A stretch of 64,000 bases of DNA from Cryptomeria japonica (lineage: Eukaryota; Streptophyta; Pinopsida; Cupressales; Cupressaceae). The DNA is taken from the NCBI RefSeq assembly GCF_030272615.1, contig NC_081410.1, forward strand, positions 121,520,640 through 121,584,639. Direction: 5' to 3'. The translations under genes and the position numbers were made by a program. The notes below the pieces were generated by a model. That model was not told where the DNA came from, ran no database searches, and worked only from the letters and a program-made list of their open reading frames with translations. Positions within the stretch are counted from its first letter, which is position 1. Every line of letters begins with the position of its first letter. Shown here in pieces: positions 54,535-64,000 of this stretch.

Positions 54535-55248
54535 ATGAGTCATAAGCCTATCACCCGGAGTCAGACAACTTTAAATCCTCACCTTCTTTTTCCTCCACTG
54601 GTGGCCATCCATTCAGCCACAATTTCATCCTCACAGAGTTTTCCCGCAGTCATACATGTTGTGATGGCAAACGTTCCCCCAAAAAAAAATTTTAACTGGG
54701 ATAATGGTAGCCCTCTCATTCCCCCAGTTCCACCCGTGGTTTGGGGAGCCATCCCTACAGTTGTGCTTAAGGTCATTCCTAAGTTCATAAGAGAATGTCA
54801 TAAAACTCCTGGGGAGCATTTGCAAGATGTAGCCACTGTCTGCACTATCCATGGTATCACTGAACAAAATGTGGATCTAAGATTGCTCGTAGCCTCTTTC
54901 AAGGAAAAAGCTTTGGATTGGTTTAGATCCTTAGGCCCCAGCACTATAGGAGATTGGGATCAACTAGGAGATCATTTCTTTTAGAGATTCTCAGATAAAG
55001 CTGATAGATCGTCCTTGATGCACCAACTCATCACAATAAAGAGGGCTCTGACCGAAGCACTAACTGATTTTAATCTCAGATTTCAACGAACCTGGCGGAG
55101 GCTACCTTTGTCTGCTCGCCCTCCGGTGGATATGGCTTCCGTATTCTATTTAAAAGCTTTCAATTCTGACATATCAATGATGATTCAATCTTTAGGAGGC
55201 AATACTCTTCTGCAAGCATTTGACATAGCAGTCCAAGCTGAAAAATAA
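54535..55248 (+). pseudogene. gypsy J Gag
   Basis: ATG at 54535 begins MSHKPITRSQTTLN. The Retrotrans_gag pattern follows: KFIRECHKTPGEHLQDVATV, VDLRLLVASFKEKALDWFRS, LGPSTIGDWDQLGDHFF, one TAG at 54982-54984, then in the same frame LITIKRALTEALTDFNLRFQ, RTWRRLPLSARPPVDMAS and FNSDISMMIQSLGG. It ends with a TAA at about 55248. No zinc knuckle is seen. Confidence 0.85.
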
Positions 55249-56990
55249 CCTTATCGACGTTGGGAAGCTAGCCCCTTGCCCTATAATGTCAGTATTCTTT
55301 GAAATATCCACTCAAGTCTTAGAAGAAGCTACTCCTAGTATGTCCACTCTACAGTCTATGTATTCGTTCCCTACTCCCCAAACCACCTCTCTGGTTGCTG
55401 AAGTAAGTGATATGAAGAATCTCCTAAGATCCTTCTCCAATGAGATTGTCAACCTAAAAAGAGCCCAAGTCTCTCCCGCCAAGCCCCCTTTTCAACAAAA
55501 TTTCCAAGGGAATCAACCTCCGTACCAACATATGAATCATCGTGCTAATAAACCTCCTTGACCGAATGGCCAAATAGTCCCAGTCCCCAATCCATTGCAG
55601 GTTGTCTACCCAACCACTGGTAGGGAACTGACAGTGGGCCAAAATAACTTGGCGGACGACACCAACTCTAAAGGTTTTTCATGCAACAATGCTCATACTT
55701 CGAGGAATTTCCCAAGAGGGAATTTGTAGCAGAGGGTTGCAAAACAAAGGAATTCAGGCATGACGTCGGATGAGTTTGCATATACATCTTCGGGTATGGA
55801 TAATGTGGCTTTTGTCGCTCATATGCAAGGAATGTCATTGCAACAAGAAGTAGAGATCGCCCTTGATCGTGCGCTTTTTTCATGGATGGAAGATGAGGAT
55901 GCAGTGCTGACCAACGACACAATCACCTTGAAGGATGGAACTCCTCTTGTGCACTCAGATTACAATCTCCACTCCAAAAGGCGTTTGACTGAGGAAAGCA
56001 CCGGCAATATGAGGGCAATGCCCATGGACAGGCCTCCTAAATAACCGGTCACTAACTCTTCCTATCTAAGGAAGGCGTTCATCCCTTATAAGCTAAAGGA
56101 GCCAAAGTTTCTCACACATCAGGTGCTAGACGTGGTAGAACAATTGAAGAAGGACCCGACTCATGTCTCTCTGTGGGACCTCCTGAGTATTCTGAAGCAA
56201 AAGAACATACTAAGAGAGGTTATTTCTCATGACGGAAAAGACACAAGTGCGATAGCTCCACAATCTCTTTAGACTGACGGAACGGGTCTCGGACCCACAA
56301 TAGGAAAAGCGCACTGTCTGGCCGTATTAACAAATGAAGGCTCACCCCCTACTACCCAAGGAGAAGCTAAGTCTAAGCCAAATCCTTTCTACCTTACCCT
56401 TATAGTTGGAGATAAACTTTTGCATAACTCCATGATAGATTCTGGGTCTAGCACTACCGTCATGCCTAAGCAAATCGTCGAAGTATAAAACATCAGATAT
56501 GACCCTTTGAATAAATGGGTTGTGCAGCTCGATGGCAACAGGGTTCAAATGGTAGGTCTCATTAAAAACCTTCCCCTAACATTGTTTGCATGTTTGAGTG
56601 TGACGGTGTCTCAAGAAGTAGTGGTCATTGATATCCCGCATGTCTTTGGGCTCTGTCTTTCTCAAGATTTTACCGCTAAAATAGGAGGCTATATGTCCCT
56701 AGATTGGTCCCATCTCATCCTCCATACCCAATGCAGTGCCAAGATGAAAATCCTTTCAGAACCCCTCCATGCTGAGCATATAACCGACCAGGCCTTGATC
56801 AATTTTGAACCTACACACACCTCTATATCAAATGATGAACGAAAGGTGGTAGAGCTTTTAGAAGACAAAGAAGTAACAGGAGAAATACCACCCGAGCAAG
56901 AGGTCTTCCTTAATGAGTTCATAGATTCAGACCCCTTATCTAACTACCATGCCATTGGCCTGGGTACCTATTGCATTTTTTAAGAAAATC
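55249..56990 (+). pseudogene. gypsy J Gag C-terminus and aspartic protease
   Basis: A Pro/Gln-rich stretch (SPAKPPFQQNFQGNQPPYQH) ends Gag. After several stops, FYLTLIVGDKLLHNSMIDSG and SSTTVMPKQIVEV give the protease with D-S-G intact near 56437. A TAA follows, then NKWVVQLDGNRVQMVGLIKN, VVVIDIPHVFGLCLSQDFTA and YMSLDWSHLIL, the usual second half of the gypsy protease. An acidic linker leads to the next domain. Confidence 0.83.
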
Positions 56991-57625
56991 AGATCATCCC
57001 AAAGCTTACTAAGGATCCGTTCTCTGAGGAGCAGTTGTCTTCGGCACTACGGACCCTGCACTTCGACGATGCGAAATGTAAGATGGGCTCTGAAGTGGGA
57101 GTTTGTCTCACTCCCCCTTCGGGCGAACAAATCCTAAAGCCTTTCTGGTTGCAGTTCGCGCTCTCAAATAATGAAGCCAATTATGAAGGACTGATTCAAG
57201 GTTTGAACATGGCAGAAAGGATGGGCATTAAAAAGTTGAAAGTCCTTGGCAATTCTGAGCTGGTGGTCCATCAAGTTCGAGGGATATCCAGTGCCAAGCA
57301 CATCCGCATGAGGTCTTACCGTGCTAGAGTGTGCGACCTAATAGAGAGTTTTGATGCTTTCAATATCATAAGCATTCCTCGGAAACTAAATACCATAGCG
57401 GACCAAATGCCTACCATCGGAGTGCAGTTTGATCCTGTTACGGACTTACTCACCAGCTCCCAAGCAGTCAGCGTGGTTGTCTGCCCGGCTATCCCTAATA
57501 ATGATACTCACTGGTAGGTGTTCGAGAGCGATGAACAAATTGCTTTGTTCATCCAAAGCTTGGGAGAATTTGTTGATCAGCTGCAACCTAAGATAAAAGA
57601 ATCCTACGGGAATTAGGTCATCCAG
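56990..57625 (+). pseudogene. gypsy J additional RNase H domain, placed before RT
   Basis: The frame from 57035 reads TLHFDDAKCKMGSEVGVCLT (first Asp), PSGEQILKPFWLQFALSNNE, ANYEGLIQGLNMAERMGIKK (Glu), LKVLGNSELVVHQVRG (second Asp is Asn) and IPRKLNTIADQMPT (last Asp). This is the RVT_3/archaeal-type RNase H known as aRNH in plant Tat elements. There it is usually described between the RT-linked RNase H and integrase; here it lies between protease and RT. A TAG at 57516 and another near 57616 end the linker frame. Confidence 0.8.
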
Positions 57626-58836
57626 TTGAGATCTAACAAGCTCCCTAATAGTTTGATCACTTTAGAGAACCTGTTTGACCACAAGGATGCCAAAAAAGAT
57701 AAGCAGATGCTCACAGCAAAAAAAGAGGATTACGTCGAAATGTCAGTCGACAGTGGAAGAGTTCTCAAGATAGGAAAAGATGTTTCCTTTAAAGATAGAA
57801 AGAAGTTGCCCCGATATTGTGATGAATATGAAGGTGTCATGGCTTGGTCTTATGAGGATTTAAGAGGATACAATCCTAATATCATCCAGCATACCATCGA
57901 GCTTGCAAATGAGGCCAAGCCGGTCCGGCAAAAGCAAAGATTGGTTAACCCAAAAATTGAGTCTCTCATGGCTCAGGAGTTGAAAAGGCTAATCGAATCA
58001 AGGATCATTTACCCCATAAAACACAGTACATGGGTTTCAAATTTGGTTCCTGTTAGGAAAAAGAATGGAGATATTCGGCTTTGTGTGGATTTTCGAGATC
58101 TAAATCAGGCGTCTCTCAAAGACCACTATCCTCTGCCATATTGAGCACAGTGGCGGGATTAGAAATGTTCTCAATGCTCGACGATCTCTCAAAATATAAC
58201 CAGGTAAGTGTGAAAGCGGAGGACCAACACAAGACGACGTTCACCACTAAGTGGGGGTGTTTGCGTACCAAAAGATGCCCTTCGGATTGTCAAATGTTGG
58301 GGCAACTTTTCAAAGGGCCGTGGATTTAGCTTTCAAAGACCTAATTAATAAGATCATCTTAATATACTTAGATGACCTGACTGTGTTTTCCAAGCACCAG
58401 GAGGATCATTTTGACCATCTCGAATTAGTCCTCCAAAAACGTCTTGAATTTAGGATTTCCTTAAACCCAAAAAAGTGTATCTTTGGGGTTCCTCAAGGAA
58501 AATTACTTGGGCATATAGTTTCAAAAGAGGGTGTTTCCATTGACCCAGACCGAGTCAAGGCCATTAAAGACCTTCCCCTCCCGGTCAACAAGAAGGGAGT
58601 CCAATCTTTTTTAAGAAAGGACAATTTTGTTAGTCATTTTATTTCTGATTTTGCCGAAATAATAAGACTCATCACCCTCATGTTAAAAAAAGATATACAT
58701 TTCAAATGGACTACTCAGACCAAAAAAGCTTTTGATCAAATTAAAAATGCTATATGTTCTGCTCCTGTATTGTCTAACCCAGACATCTCAAAGGATTTCA
58801 TAATGTACGTTTTTTTATGGTCAGCATAGCATCGTC
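57626..58836 (+). pseudogene. gypsy J reverse transcriptase
   Basis: The lead VMAWSYEDLRGYNPNIIQHT is followed by QRLVNPKIESLMAQELKRLI, STWVSNLVPVRKKNGDIRLC, VDFRDLNQASLKDHYPLPY and a stop with frame change near 58142. Then VAGLEMFSMLDDLSKYNQV, KMPFGLSNVGATFQRAVDLA and the catalytic IILIYLDDLTVFSKHQEDHF, then KCIFGVPQGKLLGHIVSKEG and FKWTTQTKKAFDQIKNAI. The YLDD pair is intact. Confidence 0.9.
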
Positions 58837-59027
58837 GTGGTCCTAACCCAAAAAGATGCTCAAAAAAGAGGAGAGCATCCCATAGCTTTCCATTACAAAA
58901 CTCTTAAGGATTATGAGGCCCGATACAACTTTGTCGAGAAGCAGGCCTTAGGCGCGGTAAAAGGACTAAAGAAATTCAGGCATTTCATCGCCTGTAATAA
59001 AACCATGGTGTGCGTAGCCCATCCTGC
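58837..59027 (+). pseudogene. gypsy J RT-linked RNase H, first half
   Basis: VLTQKDAQKRGEHPIAFHYK, YNFVEKQALGAVKGLKKFRH and VCVAHPA are the gypsy RNase H. The domain is cut after VAHPA by the solo LTR. On the other side it resumes as AIREYIMQGD. Confidence 0.87.
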
Positions 59028-59700
59028 CGTAAAGCAGAAAATCGCGAGCGAACCCTAAGTGTTCCCCCCACCACTCCAAGGAGAGAGAAAGGGGGTCACT
59101 AGGGTTGACGGTTTTCACTTAGGGGAGACTTTACATTCAAAAGAGGGGTTGAAACCCACAAGATCCAATCCCACACAAGGCAAGATTGGATTCTAAATGA
59201 GTTTCAAGGGTTAAGACAGCAAGGCTACCCTCTTTTGTAAAGAATGTAGATAGAAGGATTAAGCTAGGAATGCATGAAAAGTGAGAAAGATTCACTTATA
59301 AATAGAGATAGGAATATAGGATGAAGCTGCGGACCTAGAATTAGCAGTAAAATGTCAAGATGGTGCTGTCCTGCAAATTTGAGCGAAAGTTGACGGGACG
59401 ATGGCGCCCGGCGTGCACACGGTCCTCCGAAAAATCCGCGAAACGAAGGGGGATCTGTTCGTCTTTGCACAAGGATTCCAGATCTTCAATTATAGCCGCG
59501 TACTTGCAACCTACACACAGAAAAGAGAGGACGATTGGGGGGTTAGGGATTAGGGGTTTGCCCTTAGGTCAAACCCCGGTTTTGGAATTAACCAAGAAAT
59601 GAGAAATGTTGTAAATGTAAATGATTGTAATGTAAAACAAGTACTAGTACCTTGTTGTAAGAATGTTTGTATTCCTACATGCGAAGGTGTAATTGTTGTT

Positions 59701-59735
59701 GTATGTTGTATGTTGTATGTTGTATGTTGTATGTT
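59701..59735 (+). repeat. (GTATGTT)5 microsatellite
   Basis: Five perfect 7-base units inside the solo LTR. A related run gcttgaatgcttgaatgctt follows near 59828. Confidence 0.95.
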
Positions 59736-60039
59736 GTGATCTCCTCTTCAATGGTTGAATCCTTGTCTTGAATGCAACACTTAACCTTGAATGGAGACTT
59801 GGAATGATCAATTGCTTGAAGGAGTGCTTGAATGCTTGAATGCTTGAATGTTTGAATATCGTTTCCGCCTTTTTTCCATCCTACCTAAAATGGGAGAGGA
59901 AATGTAGTTTATATACTTGCCAATTACGGTTGATAGACTGATTTTTCCGACCTTAGGCCGACCAGGAAAGATTATTTTCCAATTTGCAAACATAAAGACC
60001 CGAGACCCAAAAGAGACCGGGCCCAAAAATAGGGCCAGG

Positions 60040-60132
60040 GACCAGGGCGCTGGGCGCCATGGTCCTGGGGGACCAGGGCGCTGGGCGCCCTCGTCCTAAA
60101 GGACCAGGGCGCTGGGCGCCATGGTCCCACCT
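60040..60132 (-). repeat. three 31-bp GC-rich hairpin repeats in the solo LTR
   Basis: gaccagggcgctgggcgcc starts at 60040, 60071 and 60102. Each unit folds on GGCGC-TGG-GCGCC with an outer GGACCA/TGGTCC beyond one mismatch. The LTR of element C has units with different sequence but the same pairing at the matching place. Confidence 0.9.
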
Positions 60133-60298
60133 CCAAGGACAACAGGGTGCAACGAGGATCAGGCCAGGGTGCTGAAAAATGCAGTTTTTGATGTCATGAA
60201 CAAGTTTTCGGGTCTCCATTCAGGTTCGGTGTTGCGTTGCCATCGTGAAGACCCAAATGCAGTTGAAATTGCAAGTGTCGCAATTTTAGGACGCTACA

Positions 60299-61765
60299 CC
60301 TGCAATAAGAGAATACATTATGCAGGGTGACATCACTAAAACAAGGGCAAATTGGATCACCAAGATCTTCGAATATGATGTTGATATCAAGCCAACAAAG
60401 CTCGTTTGTAGGAGAGACCTGTGTGAATATATAGTTCAAAAGTGCGAGCCCCGCGATGATGAAGTGGCCATAGAGGAAATGGTTATGCTTTTGCCTGATG
60501 TTCCAAACGACAACTGGATTGACAAAAGAAAGCAATTCATGAAGACCGGGATTTTTCTCGAAGATCTCCCCCCGGCTAAGAGGAGATTTTACAGACTCCA
60601 AAATAGCAGTTTCCGCTTAATAGATGGAACTCTTTTCAAAAGAAATTTTGATGGAGTCCTACTCCACTGTGTAGACCAGAGCCAAGCTAATAAAATCTTA
60701 CACGAGTTCCACTACGGCTCCTCAAGAGGCCATTTCTCTGCACCCACAACCACTATCAAGATTACTCAAGCTGGGTATTTTTGTTCGTCCATGTTCAAGG
60801 ACACACACAATTTAGTGAGGGAATGCAAAGAGTGCCAGTATTACACAGGAAGGAGCAAGAAAGTTGCAATGCCACTCAGGCTCATGTCAATGGAAGATCT
60901 TTTCGCTCAATGGGGCCTTGATTTCATTGGAATGATCAACCCCCCTAGTTCAGCCGGACATAAGTGGATCCTGACTGCTACTGATTATTTCACTAGATGG
61001 TCTGAAGTTGTTCCTTTACGAAATTCATCAGAAAGCGAGGTGTTGGCTTTCCTAGAGGATCCGGCATGCCGATACGGTCCCCCAAAAACTATTATATCGA
61101 ATAATGCACGCACATTCACAGGCTCACGAATTACCCAATTCGCCCTCAACAGAGGTATTTATCTCAAAACCTCTTCTAAATATTATCCTCAAGGGAATGG
61201 ACTTGTCGAGTCCACTAACAAAAACTTAATCAAACTTATTAAAAGGATCGGCTCTGAATACAAGAGGGAGTGGCATCACCACTTGAGAAGTGCATTATGG
61301 GTGGACCGCATTACACCCAAGCAGATTCTAAAAAAATCCCCGTATAAGCTGGTATTCGAAAAGGATGCACTTTTCCCCATGTCGCTAGAGATCCAAGCAT
61401 TGCAATTACTAAAATCAATTGAAGTGGCTAAAAATAGCCCTATGGCCGTAAGATTGGCAAAGATTATGGAGCTAGAAGAAGCGAGGGAGGCAGCCTTCGC
61501 AACCCTCCAATACAAATAGGAAGTCATCAAAAGATGGTTTGATAGTAAAAAGAGCTTTGATCTGATCTTCAGCCTCAGGGACCTTGTATTGAAATATAAC
61601 GAGAGGGCGGTGAAGCCTGGTCAGCATGCCAAGTTCGACTGCCTGTGGGAGGGACCTTTCCGCATTATACATTGCAAAGGTTTCAATGCTTTCGACCTAG
61701 AAGACATGAATGGGGACCCCCTCCCAATCTCGGTTAATGGTTTCCACTTCAAACCTTTTCATTAG
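60299..61765 (+). pseudogene. gypsy J RNase H end and integrase
   Basis: After REYIMQGDITKTRANWITKI and DIKPTKLVCRRDLCEYIVQK (RNase H end) comes the zinc-binding HEFHYGSSRGHFSAPTTTIK with C-x2-C (VRECKECQYY). Core: WGLDFIGMINPP (Asp), KTIISNNARTFTGS (second Asp is Asn), YPQGNGLVESTNKNLIKLIK (Glu). The C-terminus passes one TAG at 61517-61519, then in frame YNERAVKPGQHAKFDCLWEG and PFRIIHCKGFNAFDLEDMNG, ending at 61765. It is nearly complete, but the integrase has lost a catalytic Asp. Confidence 0.9.
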
Positions 61766-62030
61766 GTGTTTCATCCCCTTTTAAATGTATATAATGTATA
61801 TATTGTACTTTTAGTACCTATTTATCTTATTTATTCCCGGCTAGAATCGGGGAAGCAAGAATAGAAAGAAGAGAAAACAGAGAAAGAAGAGAAAGAAGAG
61901 AAAGGAGAAAAGCGAAAAATCCATTATATTAAAAACATTTTTGTATTTTTATTAAAAAATGAGTAGGCTCTTGGCCCCTCCTTTTCTACAATCATTTTTC
62001 TCAAGTCCAAGACGACGGTTCATCACATCT
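61766..62030 (+). other. gypsy J post-integrase region with GA-rich tract
   Basis: No gene. A purine-only-like run of about 60 bases (61855-61915, agaaagaagagaaaacagag and similar units) is present, followed by an AT-rich stretch. Confidence 0.7.
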
Positions 62031-62762
62031 TTAGCAGCTCTCTTCAGTCTCGTCCTCATCAACGTCAGAAGTTTCCTCTTCTCCCGACCACTCTGAGTCA
62101 AAAGTGCTCTCGAGCTCCCCGAACATGAAAATAACAACCAGGTTTGGTTGTTGATCTGGCGTTAGAATCCTTGGGAAGATATAGTCCCTGAATCCAGTAT
62201 ACCAGTTCATACCTTCCGGGACTGGGACTATCAAATGGACACACAGAAGAAATTCCACGGCAAGCTCGATGCAATACCGATGAGAGGACAACGTCATTGT
62301 TTTCAGCCCACTGTTAAGCAGGTGCCAAGCTACCTCCTCGTTGTGTATGACGAACCTCTCAAGGTTAGATGGCAAGGGAAGCCCTCAGAAAGGGACGTAG
62401 TATGCAACCACATTCTCCAGTCCACCCAAGTAATCTTTGGAAAAGAGAGCCTAAGTCAGCTGCAAAGCTAGCAACCCAGATTGACCGCAATCTAGTAGAG
62501 AGGCTACGAATTGCAAACAGATGTTCGTATTCACTTGGTATCGGTCTGTATTATCAATAAAATCTTCTCCAAGTATCCATTTAATGGTAGCTATTATTAA
62601 AGGATTCTTCCTACACGTCATCCTCTGCAATCTCCGATCGGAGATATTTCCCAAGAAAGCGACCTGCGCTTTTTTGCTGACGAGCCTAACAGAAGTATCC
62701 ATGACTACAGAAGCTCCACCATTAAAGCTTGTAATGTGGTAAAAGAATGTCTGAAAAGACAT
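62031..62762 (-). pseudogene. antisense reading frames in the 3' region of gypsy J
   Basis: Two minus-strand frames follow each other. 62762-62451 reads MSFQTFFYHITSFNGGASVV, MDTSVRLVSKKAQVAFLGNI and NPLIIATIKWILGEDFIDNT. 62375-62031 reads MPSNLERFVIHNEEVAWHLL, MNWYTGFRDYIFPRILTPDQ and an acidic end FDSEWSGEEETSDVDEDETE. They look protein-like. Antisense genes after pol are known in some Tat elements (Grande gene 23), which suggests but does not prove a similar role. I do not recognise the product. Confidence 0.4.
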
Positions 62763-63346
62763 ATTTATAGCAGAATTTCAGCAGAAGATGTCGAATGCTC
62801 AAAGTGCATGCCTTCCCAAATCCAAATGTTTTTGTCATATCTCCATTAATTCGCATCATGCGAATGGGCTTGTTCTCAGAATACCGATGTCCTGCCAGTT
62901 ACCTCGAGATGGAGGTTGATACGAGCAAGAGACACATGTATGTATACGTACATCACATTTTAGATACCAAGTTTTGTCGGACTATCTCAGCCTGCGCGAA
63001 CTTTATTACCTGTTGATCCTCTCGATCAAAGAAAAGATTTCCCTGAATGAATTTTCCTCGAGTAACGACAGGGTAGCCAAAGGCAGTCTTGGGAAAGTGA
63101 GAATGGCGGTGCCCTTCATCCACGAGAGTTTATTGAAGCAACAATTTGAGTTGGCGCGCATGTAAGCAGGTACTTGCCATTAAGCATTTGCTTTTGCGAA
63201 AATCAAGGCGTGTTTTGCATTTAAGGATTGAGGCTCTTCCCTCTTATCCGTCTGTTTTTGAAAAGCGAAAGAAAAAGGAAGATGACGTATTTTTCTCTCC
63301 CGATTTTAGAATTTTTCTAGCAAAGGAAAGAAGCTTTCTGCCCATA
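62763..63346. other. gypsy J 3' region, no supported gene
   Basis: Short frames on both strands. On the minus strand RMMRINGDMTKTFGFGKACT then LSIRHLLLKFCYKYVFSDIL (about 62870-62730) may be an upstream, frameshifted part of the antisense gene. No confident feature. Confidence 0.35.
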
Positions 63347-64000
63347 ATGGAGTCTGGGGCTGCATCCGCAAGTGTTGTTCCTAGACGTTTCTAGGTTGAT
63401 GTTTTCGAGGAGCTATCCTATTCTGTGCATGCCATCCCTCCAAAGAAGGAGTATCCAAGAACGAAGACCAAGGCAAAATTGATAACTTGGAATGCGTTTG
63501 TTGTTCTGGACTCCTTGGAAAATATTTTCAAATCCAAAGTTCGTAAGCAGCCTAAGAGTCTCAGAGAGGCTACATGCTCCCGGATGCTTCATCACGGAGC
63601 TAACTCCCAATCTGTGGCAGTACATTTATGGAGTGGTGGTGCTCCCCAATGCGTGGTTCCCATGGTCCCAAACTGCCCTGAGCTCATAGCAGCTTGCACA
63701 AAGGTTTTTGATCCCACCTCATGCTCTGTCAACGGCTTCCTCCTGAGATTGCTAGTATCTCGAGAGGCCATTAGGGAGATGATGTGTTGCCCGCTTTACG
63801 AAGCAACAGAGTTTTTCTCAGAAAGCTCAATGGAGGATTTCTGGAGCACCAGGAGGGACGCTTTGACATTCTGTCAAAGCACTCTCAATCGAAGTTTGAC
63901 TTCTGGACTTCCAAAGTTCCCTTCATCCTACAGTGATCTAAGGCAAGAAGACCTCAAGGATATCTCTTCTACCCTGGCATGGTTGTGTGGTCATGACAGC
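63347..64000 (+). pseudogene. unassigned long frame at the right edge, one internal stop
   Basis: ATG at 63347 gives MESGAASASVVPRRF, a TAG at 63392-63394, then an uninterrupted frame of about 200 codons to the window edge: VDVFEELSYSVHAIPPKKEY, LITWNAFVVLDSLENIFKSK, CTKVFDPTSCSVNGFLLRLL, VSREAIREMMCCPLYEATEF and SSMEDFWSTRRDALTFCQST. I do not recognise the family. It lies downstream of gypsy J pol on the same strand, so it may be an extra ORF of that element or the start of another one. It continues beyond the window. Confidence 0.5.

Larger units (their letters stand above)
59028..60298 (-). repeat. solo LTR of the gypsy C family (1271 bp), minus strand
   Basis: The 5-bp duplication CCTGC flanks it (59023-59027, 60299-60303), and removing it restores VAHPA-IREYIMQGD. 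On its own strand it begins TGTAGCGTCCTAAAATTG and ends TTTTCTGCTTTACG (the final CA changed to CG). It matches the LTR at 14700-15869 along its length. No internal element sequence is present, so it is the product of LTR-LTR recombination. Confidence 0.9.
53421..64000 (+). mobile_element. Ty3/gypsy retrotransposon J (Tat-like; 3' LTR beyond window)
   Basis: The coding order is gag, protease, RNase H-like domain, RT, RNase H, integrase; integrase after RT identifies Ty3/gypsy. The extra RNase H-like domain, the long 3' region after integrase and an antisense frame there suggest the Tat group (inference). A solo LTR interrupts it at 59028-60298. Few stops are present, so it is a moderately old copy. 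The right LTR was not reached. Confidence 0.85.

Noticed and set aside
57035..57517. host RNase H gene
   Set aside because: It is in line with protease and RT of gypsy J, carries a mutated Asp (LGNSELV) and stops at both sides. It is best read as an element domain.
59360..60330. several short frames on both strands
   Set aside because: They lie inside the solo LTR and are shadows of non-coding repeats, including the GC-rich hairpin units.

Overview
The window looks like nuclear intergenic DNA from a plant with a large, repeat-rich genome. The evidence is several Ty1/copia elements with plant-type initiator-Met tRNA primer sites, L1-type LINEs carrying zf-RVT and RNase H domains, Ty3/gypsy elements resembling the plant Tat group, and AT-rich spacers. 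A gymnosperm is plausible from the density of old nested copies, but nothing in the sequence proves it. I found no host protein-coding gene, rRNA or tRNA that I could support. Nearly every coding signal belongs to a retroelement, and most are broken by stops and frameshifts.

Layout. 1-5573: copia A (minus), inserted into the 5' LTR of copia B (plus, 5574-11092). 11093-11459: LINE reverse transcriptase fragment. 11460-15869: gypsy remnant C with a complete-looking 3' LTR (14700-15869). 15870 to about 28270: old copia D (plus, 5' end missing), split by a 920-bp TIR element (18906-19825, TAA duplication) and by copia E (minus, 20248-26151, perfect GATTT duplication). About 28280-31470: 3' end of a LINE, split by a 1.8-kb retroposed sequence (28511-30326, 14-bp duplication) encoding an unrecognised acidic, coiled-coil protein and no reverse transcriptase. 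32030-39309: near-full-length LINE F (minus) with ORF1, endonuclease, RT, zf-RVT and RNase H. 39838-42464: 5'-truncated LINE G (plus) with a 13-bp duplication. 43332-53420: copia H (minus, 5' part missing) containing the complete copia I (minus, 44760-51954). 53421-64000: gypsy J (plus; 3' LTR beyond the edge), interrupted by a solo LTR (59028-60298, CCTGC duplication) of the same LTR family as C.

The window reads as a stack of successive insertions, and several ages can be ordered from who interrupts whom. The most unusual items are: the ORF1-only retroposon at 28.5-30.3 kb; gypsy J, whose extra RNase H domain lies before the reverse transcriptase; tandem hairpin units in the C-family LTRs that keep their pairing although the sequence has changed; and an unassigned long reading frame at the right edge (63347-64000). 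Domain names come from motif recognition by eye, and no database search was possible.
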